64,000 nucleotides of DNA from BOG-908 sp965198825 (GTDB lineage: Bacteria > Pseudomonadota > Alphaproteobacteria > Acetobacterales > Acetobacteraceae). The notes under the pieces were generated by a model. The model made no database searches. It saw only the letters and a list, made by a program, of their open reading frames with translations, and had not been told where the DNA came from. Shown one piece after another: positions 1-9,352 of this stretch (within the stretch, counting starts at the first letter, position 1; every line of letters begins with the position of its first letter). Both the position numbers and the translations under genes were made by a program. The stretch is from positions 372,001 to 436,000 of the forward strand of contig CBDAQB010000001.1 in NCBI GenBank assembly GCA_965198825.1, written 5' to 3'.

Positions 1-113
1 TCGACCGTAACCTGTACATTGGTGGGGAGGAGCCAGGACGCACAGGAGCCCCTCAGCGTGCCTGCGTCATCGACCGAGAGGGCAATGCGGTCTGAAGACT
101 GATACGCGGTCAT
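1..113 (-). CDS. Unknown protein, 5' part only (runs off the left edge)
   Basis: On the minus strand an ATG at 113-111 opens a frame that stays open to base 1, giving 37 residues that begin MTAYQSSDRIALSVDD. The ATG overlaps the TGA stop of the upstream AlgX-like gene as ATGA, the same overlap seen at the three junctions before it, which is the main reason to believe it. Inferred to be the next gene of the same operon. Too little is present to name a family; the visible part looks beta-rich and has no signal peptide. Confidence 0.55.
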   Translation of the reverse strand, partial: MTAYQSSDRIALSVDDAGTLRGSCASWLLPTNVQVTV

Positions 114-1594
114 GAGAGCTCCATCGCATGAACAGAAATGGGAGCAGGAGACTGCTGGACGGCAAAGAGACGGCTTCGCAGCACGTCGTAAGCAGGATTA
201 CAGGGGTCGAGAGCGAGGGCTCGGGATACCGCCTCCAGACCCGACTGGAGTTGTCCCGAAGCCTCGCGTAGAATGCCCGTCCAATACCAAAGGTTTGCGT
301 GATCGCGTACGATACGCAACGCATCTTCCGCCTCAGCTAACGCCGCAAGGGGTTGACCGGCCTGCATGAGGGCATAGACCTTCAACTCTCTGATGGCGCC
401 GTTCCAAGGCGCGCCTTCGGCGGCCCATGACAAGAGCTGCACAGCGTCTGCGGCCTGGTCAGTAGCCAGCCGGATACGCGCCGCCAGCGACAAAGCCGCA
501 GTGTTCTCAGGCTCCGCTGCAAGTGCAAGATCCGAGAAGAACCCAGCGTGCACGTAGTCACCCGCGGCCTCAAGGATGATGGCAGCGGAGTAGGCATGTG
601 CGGGCGGGGGATTGTCCGAGCACTCTGTGCGGACGATCGTGGCCGCGGCCACGACATCGCCGGCAGCTAGCAGATTAAGCGCGCGTAGCATGGCTTTTCC
701 TAAATCACCTGAGTGATCCGTCAGATAGAGCCAATCGTGACGATGGATTGTGTGATCGGTTTCAAAGGCAACTAGGCGGCGCTCCGCGACCTCGCTGATC
801 ACCACCTCGGCACCCCACTCATCCACGGCGTCGAGCATGACCCGCGTGGTCGTTCCAACGGTCAACAGGTCCGAAAAGCTGCGCGCGAGATAGGGCGCGA
901 GGTCAGTCATAAAGGAATCGCGGAAAGCAAGGACTCTCCGGGTAGGGGCGCTTTGCATATGCGTGATCGTGGCTGTCTGGCGTTGAGCACCAAAGCATTC
1001 GAGGACGCGCTGAGGTTCTGGTCCATCGAAGACCGCAATCGGGATTTCCGAGCGTTGCTCCGGTTGGCATTGCGATCCCAGATCTCCGAAACTGTTCCGG
1101 AACGTGAAGCGCGCGGCTGCCGACGGAACCACGTGACATGGGATGATTTCGGCAAGTGTACGCATGAGTTCACGATAGGCAACGCCACTCCCGAACGTCG
1201 TCCAATGCGAGTCGGTAAGTTGATAAACATCCAGGCCCCCTCGCGCACTGCGCAGCGCGTCGACAGGGTATACGAAACGTACACCGGGAATGTCGCCCAT
1301 AGCATTGAGGAAAACGCGGCCAGGCGTGCGATAGGGCCCCGGGTATTCTGCGGGCAAGTCTTCGAAATGAACAGAGGGCGCGTCCGGCGCAATCATAAAC
1401 ACGTAAGGAATGCCGCGTGCGGAGAGTGCCTCGCCCCGCCGTATGAGGGTGGCGCGCCACTGCGCAAGCAAAGAAGGCGGCAGTGCGCTACCATCAGTGA
1501 AGCGGCCTAGATCAAATCCGTCCTGCCGGCCAAGGAAGAGGCGTCCGCGACGCCCCTGCACGACTGCGCCGACGGCGCCGGCCAGGCCGCTCAT
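110..1594 (-). CDS. AlgX/AlgJ-like SGNH acyltransferase domain with C-terminal TPRs
   Basis: 494 residues. The N-terminal half resembles the alginate O-acetyltransferase AlgX/AlgJ (DltD-like SGNH) fold: a GRRGRLFLGRQDG opening at about 14-26, a TDSHWTTFG motif at 127-135 holding the family's catalytic Asp-His pair (D128, H130), and an FRDSF motif whose Ser227 fits the nucleophile. From about residue 305 to the end there are TPR-type helical repeats. In this family the SGNH domain moves or removes acyl groups on polysaccharides. Unlike AlgX there is no visible signal peptide or membrane segment, so a cytosolic reaction, perhaps taking acyl groups from the neighbouring carrier protein, is possible (inference). 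It overlaps the ACP stop by 4 bases. Confidence 0.7.
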   Translation of the reverse strand: MSGLAGAVGAVVQGRRGRLFLGRQDGFDLGRFTDGSALPPSLLAQWRATLIRRGEALSARGIPYVFMIAPDAPSVHFEDLPAEYPGPYRTPGRVFLNAMGDIPGVRFVYPVDALRSARGGLDVYQLTDSHWTTFGSGVAYRELMRTLAEIIPCHVVPSAAARFTFRNSFGDLGSQCQPEQRSEIPIAVFDGPEPQRVLECFGAQRQTATITHMQSAPTRRVLAFRDSFMTDLAPYLARSFSDLLTVGTTTRVMLDAVDEWGAEVVISEVAERRLVAFETDHTIHRHDWLYLTDHSGDLGKAMLRALNLLAAGDVVAAATIVRTECSDNPPPAHAYSAAIILEAAGDYVHAGFFSDLALAAEPENTAALSLAARIRLATDQAADAVQLLSWAAEGAPWNGAIRELKVYALMQAGQPLAALAEAEDALRIVRDHANLWYWTGILREASGQLQSGLEAVSRALALDPCNPAYDVLRSRLFAVQQSPAPISVHAMELS

Positions 1595-1848
1595 GCGGCC
1601 ACCTTCGCAAGGCGGCTTATCCTGTCGTAGAGTTCACGCACGGTCTCTGCCGGGGCAGCATCTGCCTCGATCAAGCCAAAATGAAACCGCTTATCGAGCC
1701 GCGACAGTAGCACTGAGTGTCCTAGAGAGTCCCAACCAGGGACATCCGCGGACAATGTGTTTAGTCCGATTAAGGATGGAGATATGTCAAAGGTTTCCGC
1801 GATCAGTTCAACGAAAGCCTGGATATCAATATGCAGCGTGTCGCTCAT
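1591..1848 (-). CDS. Acyl carrier protein
   Basis: 85 residues, normal for a free-standing carrier protein. The PGWDSLGH motif at 37-44 holds Ser41, the expected 4'-phosphopantetheine attachment site. Helical ACP features follow, with acidic residues after the motif. It lies between the acyl-AMP ligase (ATGA overlap at 1845-1848) and the AlgX-like protein (ATGA overlap at 1591-1594), so the three proteins are likely made together. Inferred role: to accept the acyl group activated by the ligase and present it to a transferase. It is diverged from typical fatty-acid-synthesis ACPs and looks like a dedicated pathway carrier. Confidence 0.88.
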   Translation of the reverse strand: MSDTLHIDIQAFVELIAETFDISPSLIGLNTLSADVPGWDSLGHSVLLSRLDKRFHFGLIEADAAPAETVRELYDRISRLAKVAA

Positions 1849-3560
1849 GCTCTCATCTCCTCAGCGTAACGCCGCCGGTTTTCGTGACGACAGAGTTTGC
1901 CGCTGGTCGTTTTGACCAAGACCCCAGCCTGGCGGATGCCGACATGGTGGAGCGTGAGCCCAAGTAGGTCGAAAACTACTTGCTTGACGTTTCTCGCAAG
2001 TGTCGCGTAGTCACCGTCGCCTGGTGCGGTTTCGGCAAGGACCACAGCGCCATCGCTGCCTGCGGCTGACCGTTCTACTGCAAAAGCCACAGCTCTGCCC
2101 GGCTTTACCCCCGGAACCGACGAGGCAGCGGCCTCGATGTCATGGGCGTAGAAATTCCGTCCGTTGACGATGATCAAATCCTTCAGCCTGCCGGTAACGT
2201 AAAGCTCACCGTCGTGCAGGAAACCCAGGTCACCGGTTTTGTACCAGGTGCCGTCAAGGCATGCCGCTGTTGCCGCCAAGTCGCGATGATAACCTCCGAA
2301 GGCTGAAACGCTCTCGACCTGAATTTCCCCAACAACATGGGATGCCTGCGATGGCCTTGCGACCGATCTCCGTAACGCGCCGGCCAACCCCTTTTGGCGG
2401 CTAGCGATGGGAACAATCCTAATTGCCGTACCGGAAATCGGAGTTCCGCAGGAAACCAGCCTGGTAGCGCCTGATGCCCCTTCCGGCACGATATGAACTT
2501 CCGAGCTGTTCAACCGGTTGGCATCAACGGAGAGCAGTCGGCGCGGCCTTTCCGGCGAAGACTGGGTGACTGCAAAAACCGTCTCCGCCATGGCGTAGCA
2601 CGCCGTGAGAGCGCCAGCGCGCAATCCATGCCGGGAAAAGCGATCTTCAAAAGCCTGTAGCGTTTCTGACCTGCAGGGCTCCGAGCAATCTACGAAAGCG
2701 CGAACGGACGAGAGATCATAATCAGCGTCGGTGTTAGCGGTATTGCATAGATGCGCGAATGCGAAGTTCGGCAGCCAGCAGAATGCGGCACGAAACCGCT
2801 TGATCGCTACCAAGATCGAGTCCGGTTTAGCCAGCCAATCAAATGGGTCCATGCAGACGATCGGCGAGCCGAGCGAAAGCGGCAGAAGAAAGCCTGTGAT
2901 CAGCCCCATATCATGATAAAGCGGAAGCCACGAGGCAACCGTATCGTCTGCGGTCATGGACAGAGCTGCCGCATAGGCCGCGACTTGCCGGCGAATTTGT
3001 CCATGCGTCAGAATGACACCCTTCTTGAGTCCAGTCGTACCAGAGCTGTGCTGCAGGAGGGCGGGCGTGTTGTCGTCTTCTACATCAGCAAGGTCAGGTA
3101 ACCGGTCATCCGGCTGCAGAGGTAAGTCGTCGGCGTTGAGGAGAGGAACATCGCGGTTCAGCACGGCACGCAAGTGATCGAGCAGATCGGCGTCAGACAC
3201 AACGGCGGCGGGTCCAATGCGTGCCAGCACGTCGCGATGATTGGCCCAGTAAAGCGAGGGATCCTGCTTGGGGCTGGGACGCGGCAGAAAACACGCGACA
3301 AGTCCCGCGCGCATTGCACCTAAGAACGCTGCGTAAGCATCTAGGCCATGTTGTGCGACGATGACGACGACGTGATCTCCCGGCCGGCTGCCAGTTGGAC
3401 GAAATGGGAAAAGAATTGCCGCCCAACGGAGCATCTCTCTCGCGAGATCCTCGCAGGAGGCTTGCCGCCATCCCTCGCGTGAATACGCCACAATGCTTGG
3501 CCGATGCGAATTTTGCAGGCCCGCACGAGTTACCGCGCTAAGCACGGACGGCGCCTTCAC
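1845..3560 (-). CDS. Fatty acyl-AMP ligase (FAAL-type adenylate-forming enzyme)
   Basis: 571 residues, the usual FAAL length. The ATP-binding A3 motif (HSSGTTGLKKGVILTH) sits at 171-186, followed by the WLPLYHDMGLI segment typical of FAALs, a YKTGDLGF motif, an RLKDLIIVNGRN motif and a C-terminal TTSGKLCR motif near 551-558 with the conserved lysine. FAALs activate fatty acids as acyl-adenylates and hand them to a carrier protein rather than CoA. The next gene encodes such a carrier. The start overlaps the glycosyltransferase stop as ATGA (3557-3560). FAAL rather than acyl-CoA ligase is inferred from the motifs and the ACP neighbour. Confidence 0.88.
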   Translation of the reverse strand: MKAPSVLSAVTRAGLQNSHRPSIVAYSREGWRQASCEDLAREMLRWAAILFPFRPTGSRPGDHVVVIVAQHGLDAYAAFLGAMRAGLVACFLPRPSPKQDPSLYWANHRDVLARIGPAAVVSDADLLDHLRAVLNRDVPLLNADDLPLQPDDRLPDLADVEDDNTPALLQHSSGTTGLKKGVILTHGQIRRQVAAYAAALSMTADDTVASWLPLYHDMGLITGFLLPLSLGSPIVCMDPFDWLAKPDSILVAIKRFRAAFCWLPNFAFAHLCNTANTDADYDLSSVRAFVDCSEPCRSETLQAFEDRFSRHGLRAGALTACYAMAETVFAVTQSSPERPRRLLSVDANRLNSSEVHIVPEGASGATRLVSCGTPISGTAIRIVPIASRQKGLAGALRRSVARPSQASHVVGEIQVESVSAFGGYHRDLAATAACLDGTWYKTGDLGFLHDGELYVTGRLKDLIIVNGRNFYAHDIEAAASSVPGVKPGRAVAFAVERSAAGSDGAVVLAETAPGDGDYATLARNVKQVVFDLLGLTLHHVGIRQAGVLVKTTSGKLCRHENRRRYAEEMRA

Positions 3561-5713
3561 GCGCTCACCGCCCTTGGAGTAGCCTGAGCCATATCGGGCC
3601 TCGTCCTACGAGATCTTGATGCCATCGAAATAACAGCATCCGAAATTCGCGAGCCGGACGGCGTTCCAAAAATCTTAGCGACGAACGCAGGGCTGAATAT
3701 TTCATCCCAGCCGGACACGGCGGGCACTAAGGCGTGTCTGACGCGCGCCTCACAATTCGCGAGGCGACCGACTGCCACGCGTACCCCCGCAGCGACACCC
3801 TCTATCGAGAGGTCACAGGGAACGATGTTTCGGCAAATCGATTCGAGACGTGCAGCTGACCGGTTTTCATAGGTGTTCGTCACCACCATCGCTCCGGTCG
3901 TAGCAAACTCGAATGGGATGACACTCGGATGAGGAGCATACATCAGGCTGACGCCGACATCCATCGTTGCGCACATCTTTGAATATTCCGCCTCGGAGCG
4001 CTTCTCTCGTAAAACCAGCTCGTGACCGTTACCAAGCGCGATGGCGGGAAGCTTGCTCAGAGCGCCAACTCCCTCGAACCTCCACTCAGGACCGAAGAAC
4101 TCGTCGGCGCAAAGCCGTTGAAGAGCAAGGACAGCAATTTCGAATACGTTGCGTGCGGCATGAGCTTCTGGCCTCGCATAGAGAACTAGCGTGCGCGTCG
4201 TCCGTTCAGCCATGGCTACGGCACTTTGGCGTGGCAACTGCATGACTCGATGCTGAAAGACCACGTGCTTCCCCCGAGCTTTCACCTCTGAAGCATCTGA
4301 GAAAACCCCAAGTCCGTGCGACGCCAGATAGTCTCGCAACATGTCGCTGTTGATGATAGCAAGGTGAGGCGTACGGTATATGGCCTCGCATAAGGCGCGA
4401 TGCGCGCCATTGTCGTAAAATACTGGCTCGTATTCCTGCACAAGAAACAGAGGAAGAGAATGCTCTGTAACAGCCGCAAGCCGGGCACAAAGGGGCAGAT
4501 CCCAGGCTGAGTATGCCATGAAGAGATCCGCGGGCGAATAGGAGGAGGCAGCGAAATCGCCGACGTTCATTGCCTGGACGATAGAAAAGGCTTCCCGGAC
4601 AGCCGCGGAACCTTCACGCAAAAGAAAGTAGCGTAGATTAGGCTCTTCTTGTAGGCAGACCGCATTGACCTTGAAGCCGGCCCTGACGAGCGCCACAACA
4701 AGCCATAGCAGGGCACGGTAACCGCCGAACATAATATCGGGGTTGAGCGTCGGAAACATGATCCATATCGTGCGTCCGCCGCGAGCCCCAGTGTTAAATT
4801 GTGGCATGCCGTGGGTCGGATTAAGCCGTCTGTCGAGTTCCGCCGCCTTGCCGAGAAGTGCCGGCGAGGTGACACCAGGCATGCGTGCCTCAAGCGCCAG
4901 CGTAAGATCGAACCGTGGTTGACGGCCCTCAGCGCGACCTGAATGCAAATAGTGGAAAAAACCAGATGGCAGCCACCCGGCGTCGCAAGCCGCCCGCACC
5001 TCTTGATAGAACGCACAATACCACTGCTCATCGAACCAAGCGTTCGGCGAATGTCCTTCGCGTGCACCAATGTTCAAGTAATGTGACAGAGGATCGTCAC
5101 ATTCGACCCCTGCTAGATACTCTCGCCGATAGAACGCGGCATCGAAGCAAGACTTTACCGCCGACAGCCCGTCATCGGGTGTTCGGTCCTCTTTGCGACG
5201 GTCAGCGCGGTAACCAAGGAGCCGTCCATAAGCATTGTAGTGAGCTAGTGGGGTAAGACTCGGGAAAGCTGCTATAAAGGCGGCGGCGCCAGGATTGATG
5301 CGCAGATATAGCTGCGCGTCCAACACAGCCAGTTGCGGTTCAGGTGTAGAACAACTATCTGCTGCGGCCGCGAGAATAGAGTTTGGCCACCGGCCTTCGG
5401 AGAGACCCCGCTGAACAAAATGCACGAAGCCGGACACGAGCCCGGCGTTGCTAACGGCAACATCCACATCGTGATAGGTTGCGATATACCAGGCTTCGTC
5501 AAAGAATGCGTTAGGGCTGACGGCGCTACAACGCTTGCTGAAATAAAGCTTCGCGACTTGTACGTCCGAAGCACGAGATTCGCACAATCCGAGCGCGAGC
5601 ATCTGAGATCGTAACCGTTGTAAATCCATCGATTGGATCAGAACCGCGACCTCCTCGGGTGTGCAAAGACCTTGCAAGGCGATGAGCGCTACTTGAGATA
5701 CATCTTGCATCAT
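3557..5713 (-). CDS. WsaF-like glycosyltransferase with N-terminal FD..Y / HY..G..EG modules
   Basis: 718 residues in two parts. The N-terminal ~270 residues hold four modules (about 71-110, 131-169, 190-223, 227-266) built on a pattern such as FDEAWY...HF...GLSEGRWP, FDAAFY...HYLNIGAREGHSP and FDEQWY...HYLHSGRAEGRQP. Such modules occur at the front of many bacterial surface-polysaccharide glycosyltransferases. The rest resembles the WsaF rhamnosyltransferase family: TIWIMFPTLNPDIMFGG, FLVQEYEPVFYD, an ARPEAHAARNVFE motif and a HPSVIPFEFATTGAMVVTNT donor-site segment. The sugar donor cannot be read from sequence. No signal peptide. It is the first of four overlapping genes, and the secreted beta-roll gene lies 183 bases upstream on the same strand. 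Confidence 0.78.
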   Translation of the reverse strand: MMQDVSQVALIALQGLCTPEEVAVLIQSMDLQRLRSQMLALGLCESRASDVQVAKLYFSKRCSAVSPNAFFDEAWYIATYHDVDVAVSNAGLVSGFVHFVQRGLSEGRWPNSILAAAADSCSTPEPQLAVLDAQLYLRINPGAAAFIAAFPSLTPLAHYNAYGRLLGYRADRRKEDRTPDDGLSAVKSCFDAAFYRREYLAGVECDDPLSHYLNIGAREGHSPNAWFDEQWYCAFYQEVRAACDAGWLPSGFFHYLHSGRAEGRQPRFDLTLALEARMPGVTSPALLGKAAELDRRLNPTHGMPQFNTGARGGRTIWIMFPTLNPDIMFGGYRALLWLVVALVRAGFKVNAVCLQEEPNLRYFLLREGSAAVREAFSIVQAMNVGDFAASSYSPADLFMAYSAWDLPLCARLAAVTEHSLPLFLVQEYEPVFYDNGAHRALCEAIYRTPHLAIINSDMLRDYLASHGLGVFSDASEVKARGKHVVFQHRVMQLPRQSAVAMAERTTRTLVLYARPEAHAARNVFEIAVLALQRLCADEFFGPEWRFEGVGALSKLPAIALGNGHELVLREKRSEAEYSKMCATMDVGVSLMYAPHPSVIPFEFATTGAMVVTNTYENRSAARLESICRNIVPCDLSIEGVAAGVRVAVGRLANCEARVRHALVPAVSGWDEIFSPAFVAKIFGTPSGSRISDAVISMASRSRRTRPDMAQATPRAVSA

Positions 5714-5896
5714 GTTTGCTACCGGTAAGCGGAAAAGTTTTGCTGTCTAGAATGTTCGCTATGGAAGTCGACTGCCCTAAACATGTGGCTGACAGGGTGT
5801 TGTTTGCTGATCGCCAAAGGCTTTACCCTTTCTAGGAGCATCATTTCTCCACCCTCTACTCAGATTATCCGCGGCCCAGATTGGCATCACCCTGCA

Positions 5897-7243
5897 TTAC
5901 GACCTCTCCGTATGTCCACTCAGGTCCCGAATGCCGACGAAAGTCACCGTCGAGTGGTCGCTTAGAGTGATTTGGTAACCGGTCGCGGTCACGGTCCCTG
6001 ATTGGAGAGCCGCTTCATACTGATCTTGCGTGTAGTTCACGAAGTTGAACATGTCGCTGGCGCCAAAGTCTTGAATGGTGATGTTGTCGCCGGGCCCTGC
6101 GACCGGAGCTTCATTAGCGTTGTAGGTCGTATCAACACCGCCAGTGAGGGTCTCATTACCATTCCCTACCACGATGGTTACTGGCGCAAGTGCGCCCTTG
6201 GCGTTCAGCGTCTCAGCGCCGCTTCCCATCACGATGATTCCACGCGAAGAGGATGCCGCGGAGAAGTAGTTTATGGTGTCGCCAGAGTTACCCCAGACGA
6301 CATTGCTGCCGGTTCCTCCGACGACAGACCCCTCGACGTCATCGGCAAACACTGCGGTGAGGGAACCCGAACCACCAAAGATGGCGTTGTTGTTGGTATC
6401 ATTGAAGACGCTGAAATGAGCGCCGTTCGCCACAATCGTATCATTGCCGTTGGGAAGAGACCCGCTTACACCCGGGGCTCCGGGAACGGTGCTGTCTGCT
6501 CCTGTCGGCACTAGCACCACCAGGTCTGTATCTCCTGCGCTTCCGCCTACGATGAGCTGCCCAGGCGCGGTGGAGACAATTGCATCCGCTATGCCGTTTG
6601 CGAATACGGTATTCTGACCATCATCGAGATAGACAAATTGGTTGTAGTCAGACGCCAGAATTGACTTCGGATCGAGCGAGGCGCCGGCCGGCAATGTATC
6701 ACGCAGCGCAATGGTTCCATGCCCTGTTCCCGAATAAACATCTGCCTTGCCGAAGCCGGTTGTAACCGTGTCATAACCCGACCCTGCAACAATGGTATCC
6801 ATGCCAGCTTTATTGTTGCCATCATATACGTTGTTGCCATCGATGAAGATGACTTCGTTGTTGCCACCCTGATCGGTGTACGTTGTGGCGGCATTGATTC
6901 CGGCTACCATGACTGTGTCGCCAGAACCCGAGCCTGTGACTGTATCGGAACCACTGTTCGACACTAGTGTGTAGATCGGCCCAGCTACGGTATCGCCCAA
7001 CAACGTGTAGCTTCCGCCCCCGGAGATCTCCTGCTCCTGCGCATTGGGAGGGTTACTGTCAGTATACCCTGGTATAGTTGCCGATGAGCTACTCAGGTTA
7101 CTGTAGGCAAGAGTAGCCTGGTTTAGTGCGGCATCTAAGACAGTTGCGAACCGCTGCGCAAAAGCAAGCGTGTTGGTTCCGGTAACGGTAAATCCGAGGT
7201 TTCTCGAAAAGACACTCGGGACAGTAACAAAACCCGATGGCAT
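5897..7243 (-). CDS. Secreted beta-roll / RTX-like repeat protein
   Basis: 448 residues, rich in Gly, Asp, Asn and Thr and almost free of Lys and Cys. From about residue 95 short imperfect repeats recur (GSDTVTGSGSGDTV, GGNNEVIFIDGNN, GNGNETLTGG), as in calcium-binding beta-roll proteins exported by type I secretion. The C-terminal region (FGASDMFNFVNYT to the end) has the acidic-hydrophobic character of type I export tails. There is no N-terminal signal peptide, which fits that route. A CGGAG-like ribosome site lies about 8 bases before the ATG. No ABC transporter or HlyD gene is in the window. It may be cotranscribed with the glycosyltransferase downstream and could be the surface protein or anchor of the glycan made there (inference). 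Confidence 0.7.
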   Translation of the reverse strand: MPSGFVTVPSVFSRNLGFTVTGTNTLAFAQRFATVLDAALNQATLAYSNLSSSSATIPGYTDSNPPNAQEQEISGGGSYTLLGDTVAGPIYTLVSNSGSDTVTGSGSGDTVMVAGINAATTYTDQGGNNEVIFIDGNNVYDGNNKAGMDTIVAGSGYDTVTTGFGKADVYSGTGHGTIALRDTLPAGASLDPKSILASDYNQFVYLDDGQNTVFANGIADAIVSTAPGQLIVGGSAGDTDLVVLVPTGADSTVPGAPGVSGSLPNGNDTIVANGAHFSVFNDTNNNAIFGGSGSLTAVFADDVEGSVVGGTGSNVVWGNSGDTINYFSAASSSRGIIVMGSGAETLNAKGALAPVTIVVGNGNETLTGGVDTTYNANEAPVAGPGDNITIQDFGASDMFNFVNYTQDQYEAALQSGTVTATGYQITLSDHSTVTFVGIRDLSGHTERS

Positions 7244-7429
7244 TCAACGGCTCCGTCAATAATCTGACTAATCTCTGAGCCGCACGTGTCGGCGCCGTCC
7301 AAATGCTATTTTAGCGAGCGTCTAAGTGGCAAGTCCAACCTCAGCGCGAACGGTACGGTTGTTACTCAACTCTTAACATTGACTGTTGGAACTCAACTCC
7401 TGTGGAATTCTTCGGCATCTCATCTCGGA

Positions 7430-8188
7430 TCAGCAGTGCTGCACTATGGCAGCGGTAAACGACGTTGTGCGGCCGGCGATAACGGACATGCTGTAGTTAC
7501 GTAAGCGAACGTCGCAATCACATGCTACCGCAGCAAGAGCGTCACGGTCGCAAACAAGCACATTTCCCCGCCTGTGCTTAACAAGACCATTTTGCTCAAG
7601 CCGAGCAAGGGCGACCGTTACACCAGGTCGTCTTACAGCCAACATCGTCGCAAGTAGGTCCTGTGTTACCACCAGACTTTCGGTATTTGCTAGATCACGT
7701 GCCATGACGAGCCAACGCGCGAGACGCTCTGTCAACGAATGCTTGCTTCTGCACGCTGTATTCTGCGAAAGGCGAGCGCCGGCGATATCTAGTTCCTCTA
7801 TGAGAAGCCGTCTTAGGCCGGGCATTCGAGAAAGGCTGTCGCGTACCGAGCGTGCAACGATCCGGTAGGCTATGCCGGGAATTCGAACTATCGTGCGATT
7901 GAAAGATGCTGCCTCTGGATTAAGCACTGCGGCGACGCCTACAACGCCTTCACGCCCTACCGAGTCGACCTCGATCTGATCTTTTGCATTAGGATGAGGA
8001 GGCGCCATCGATATCAAGCCTTCTTCGATAAAGTAAAGCTGATCGATCCGCTCGCCGCTCTCGTATATTATTTGCCCCTGCGTCAAACGCACGCGGGTCA
8101 ACATTGGGCGAAGAAGACGCACTTCTTCAGGCGGCAATGCTCTAATAAGACGGTTCTTAAAGGACAATTCTGTATATTGCTGCTGCAT
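7430..8188 (-). CDS. Crp/Fnr family transcriptional regulator (paralogue 1)
   Basis: 252 residues. An N-terminal cyclic-nucleotide-binding-like fold (about 15-145, with GQIIYESGERIDQLYFIEEG) is followed by a C-terminal winged helix (LVVTQDLLATMLAVRRPGVTVAL is the recognition part). The cAMP phosphate-binding signature is not conserved, so cAMP is unlikely to be the ligand. Two cysteine features recur in all four paralogues of this window: a Cys three residues before a conserved His (TACRSKH here) and a C-terminal CxC (ACDCDVRLR). The first cysteine motif is atypical here because Arg replaces Asn. The protein extends about 20 residues past the CxC with no recognisable domain. Ligand and targets are unknown. 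Confidence 0.85.
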   Translation of the reverse strand: MQQQYTELSFKNRLIRALPPEEVRLLRPMLTRVRLTQGQIIYESGERIDQLYFIEEGLISMAPPHPNAKDQIEVDSVGREGVVGVAAVLNPEAASFNRTIVRIPGIAYRIVARSVRDSLSRMPGLRRLLIEELDIAGARLSQNTACRSKHSLTERLARWLVMARDLANTESLVVTQDLLATMLAVRRPGVTVALARLEQNGLVKHRRGNVLVCDRDALAAVACDCDVRLRNYSMSVIAGRTTSFTAAIVQHC

Positions 8189-9352
8189 AACTTGCTCGCG
8201 CCTCCGCGTCTAAATCATCCCCGTCGTGGCGCCATCAAACACGCTAACGCGACCTCATGACACCAGCCGTTCGACGCAGGTCTACTCGGTCATTAAGCTC
8301 GCCCAATACAAATCGCAACCCAAGATTGTCCTCTTTTAAGAGACTTTTCGCCTTAGCAGCATCGTTTGTTTGCATTTAGACAGATGATGGTAATCAACAT
8401 TACTTTCGAGCGTTAAGCCCGCCTGACCTTCCAGTAACACAAGCCCTCGTGAGGTTTTGTTCGATAGCGGCTCTTCGGTCTGACTCGCTCGGTGTGCATT
8501 AAAGGGACCCTAGCGAAGTTCTTCTGTCGAAGGCTTAAGCATCATGAACAATGGCGCTAGCAGCCCAACTTTGATGCTGGAGTGAAGCATCTGTTTGGGC
8601 GTTTCACACGTAATGATGCTTGGGAACCCTTTGGAAGAAGGATAAGCGCATCAGGGCGAAAAGGTTATGGAGAGCTCTATTTACGGTGATTTAGATGTAA
8701 TTGCGTGCACTCCAAGATCGCAATGGACCTGACCTATCGAGCCATCCAATGCTGCAAACGCGCGCGCCGGAAGGGTCAAAGTATACACGAGGGGAGACTG
8801 CGCTTTGCTGTGACACCCTTGGCGATGTCGTTGAAAATTGCTGGTCGTGTTGGATTTGGCGGCAGTCTCCTTGGGGAGACTGGTGATCTTTCAGCGACTG
8901 AAAAAGAGTGTTGCAGCGCTGCCAATGAAGCCTGCGCTGACCCGCTTATGGTTAGCCCTGCTGACTTGACAGTGGAGGCTGATAACAGAGTGTGTGTAGT
9001 TCTGATTTGTCATTGTTAATACCAGCCAGGCATCGCCAACAAGTTTGCTGATCAAGCCTGAATTCGCAAAACAATCGCCTAGGTATTGCTCTCAGGATCC
9101 ACAGCATAATTCATCGTCTGAAGTGCTTCCACGTGTAGCTGTGAGCAGACCGGCCGCTGGACAGTGTTGATGAGAACGTCACGGGCACGCAGTTCGCCTG
9201 ATTGAGGTCCGATCCGTTACCGATCATTGCGCGAACGAGGTGAGCCGAAAAACGGTTCAGATCCGACTGCAAGAATGATGCAGAGGTTGATGGCGCTCCA
9301 TATAGAAAGAAAGGTGGGCGAATTTTGGGTGCGCGCCGTGGCTTTTGTAAAA
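8189..9352. other. 1.16-kb intergenic region, no convincing gene
   Basis: No frame here has family features, a good ribosome site and sound composition together; the longest, a GTG-started plus-strand frame at 8705-9019, matches nothing I recognise. Two perfect hairpins stand side by side: CAGTCTCC/GGAGACTG (8863-8882, 4-base loop) and TTTCAG/CTGAAA (8889-8903, 3-base loop). They could belong to a transcript end or a regulatory RNA, but no long T-run follows. Confidence 0.4.

Noticed and set aside
8863..8903. Two adjacent hairpins as a terminator
   Set aside because: No T-run follows either stem and no gene ends nearby; kept only as a note.
8705..9019. 104-codon plus-strand frame from GTG
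   Set aside because: No ribosome site, no family similarity and irregular composition; left as part of an intergenic region.
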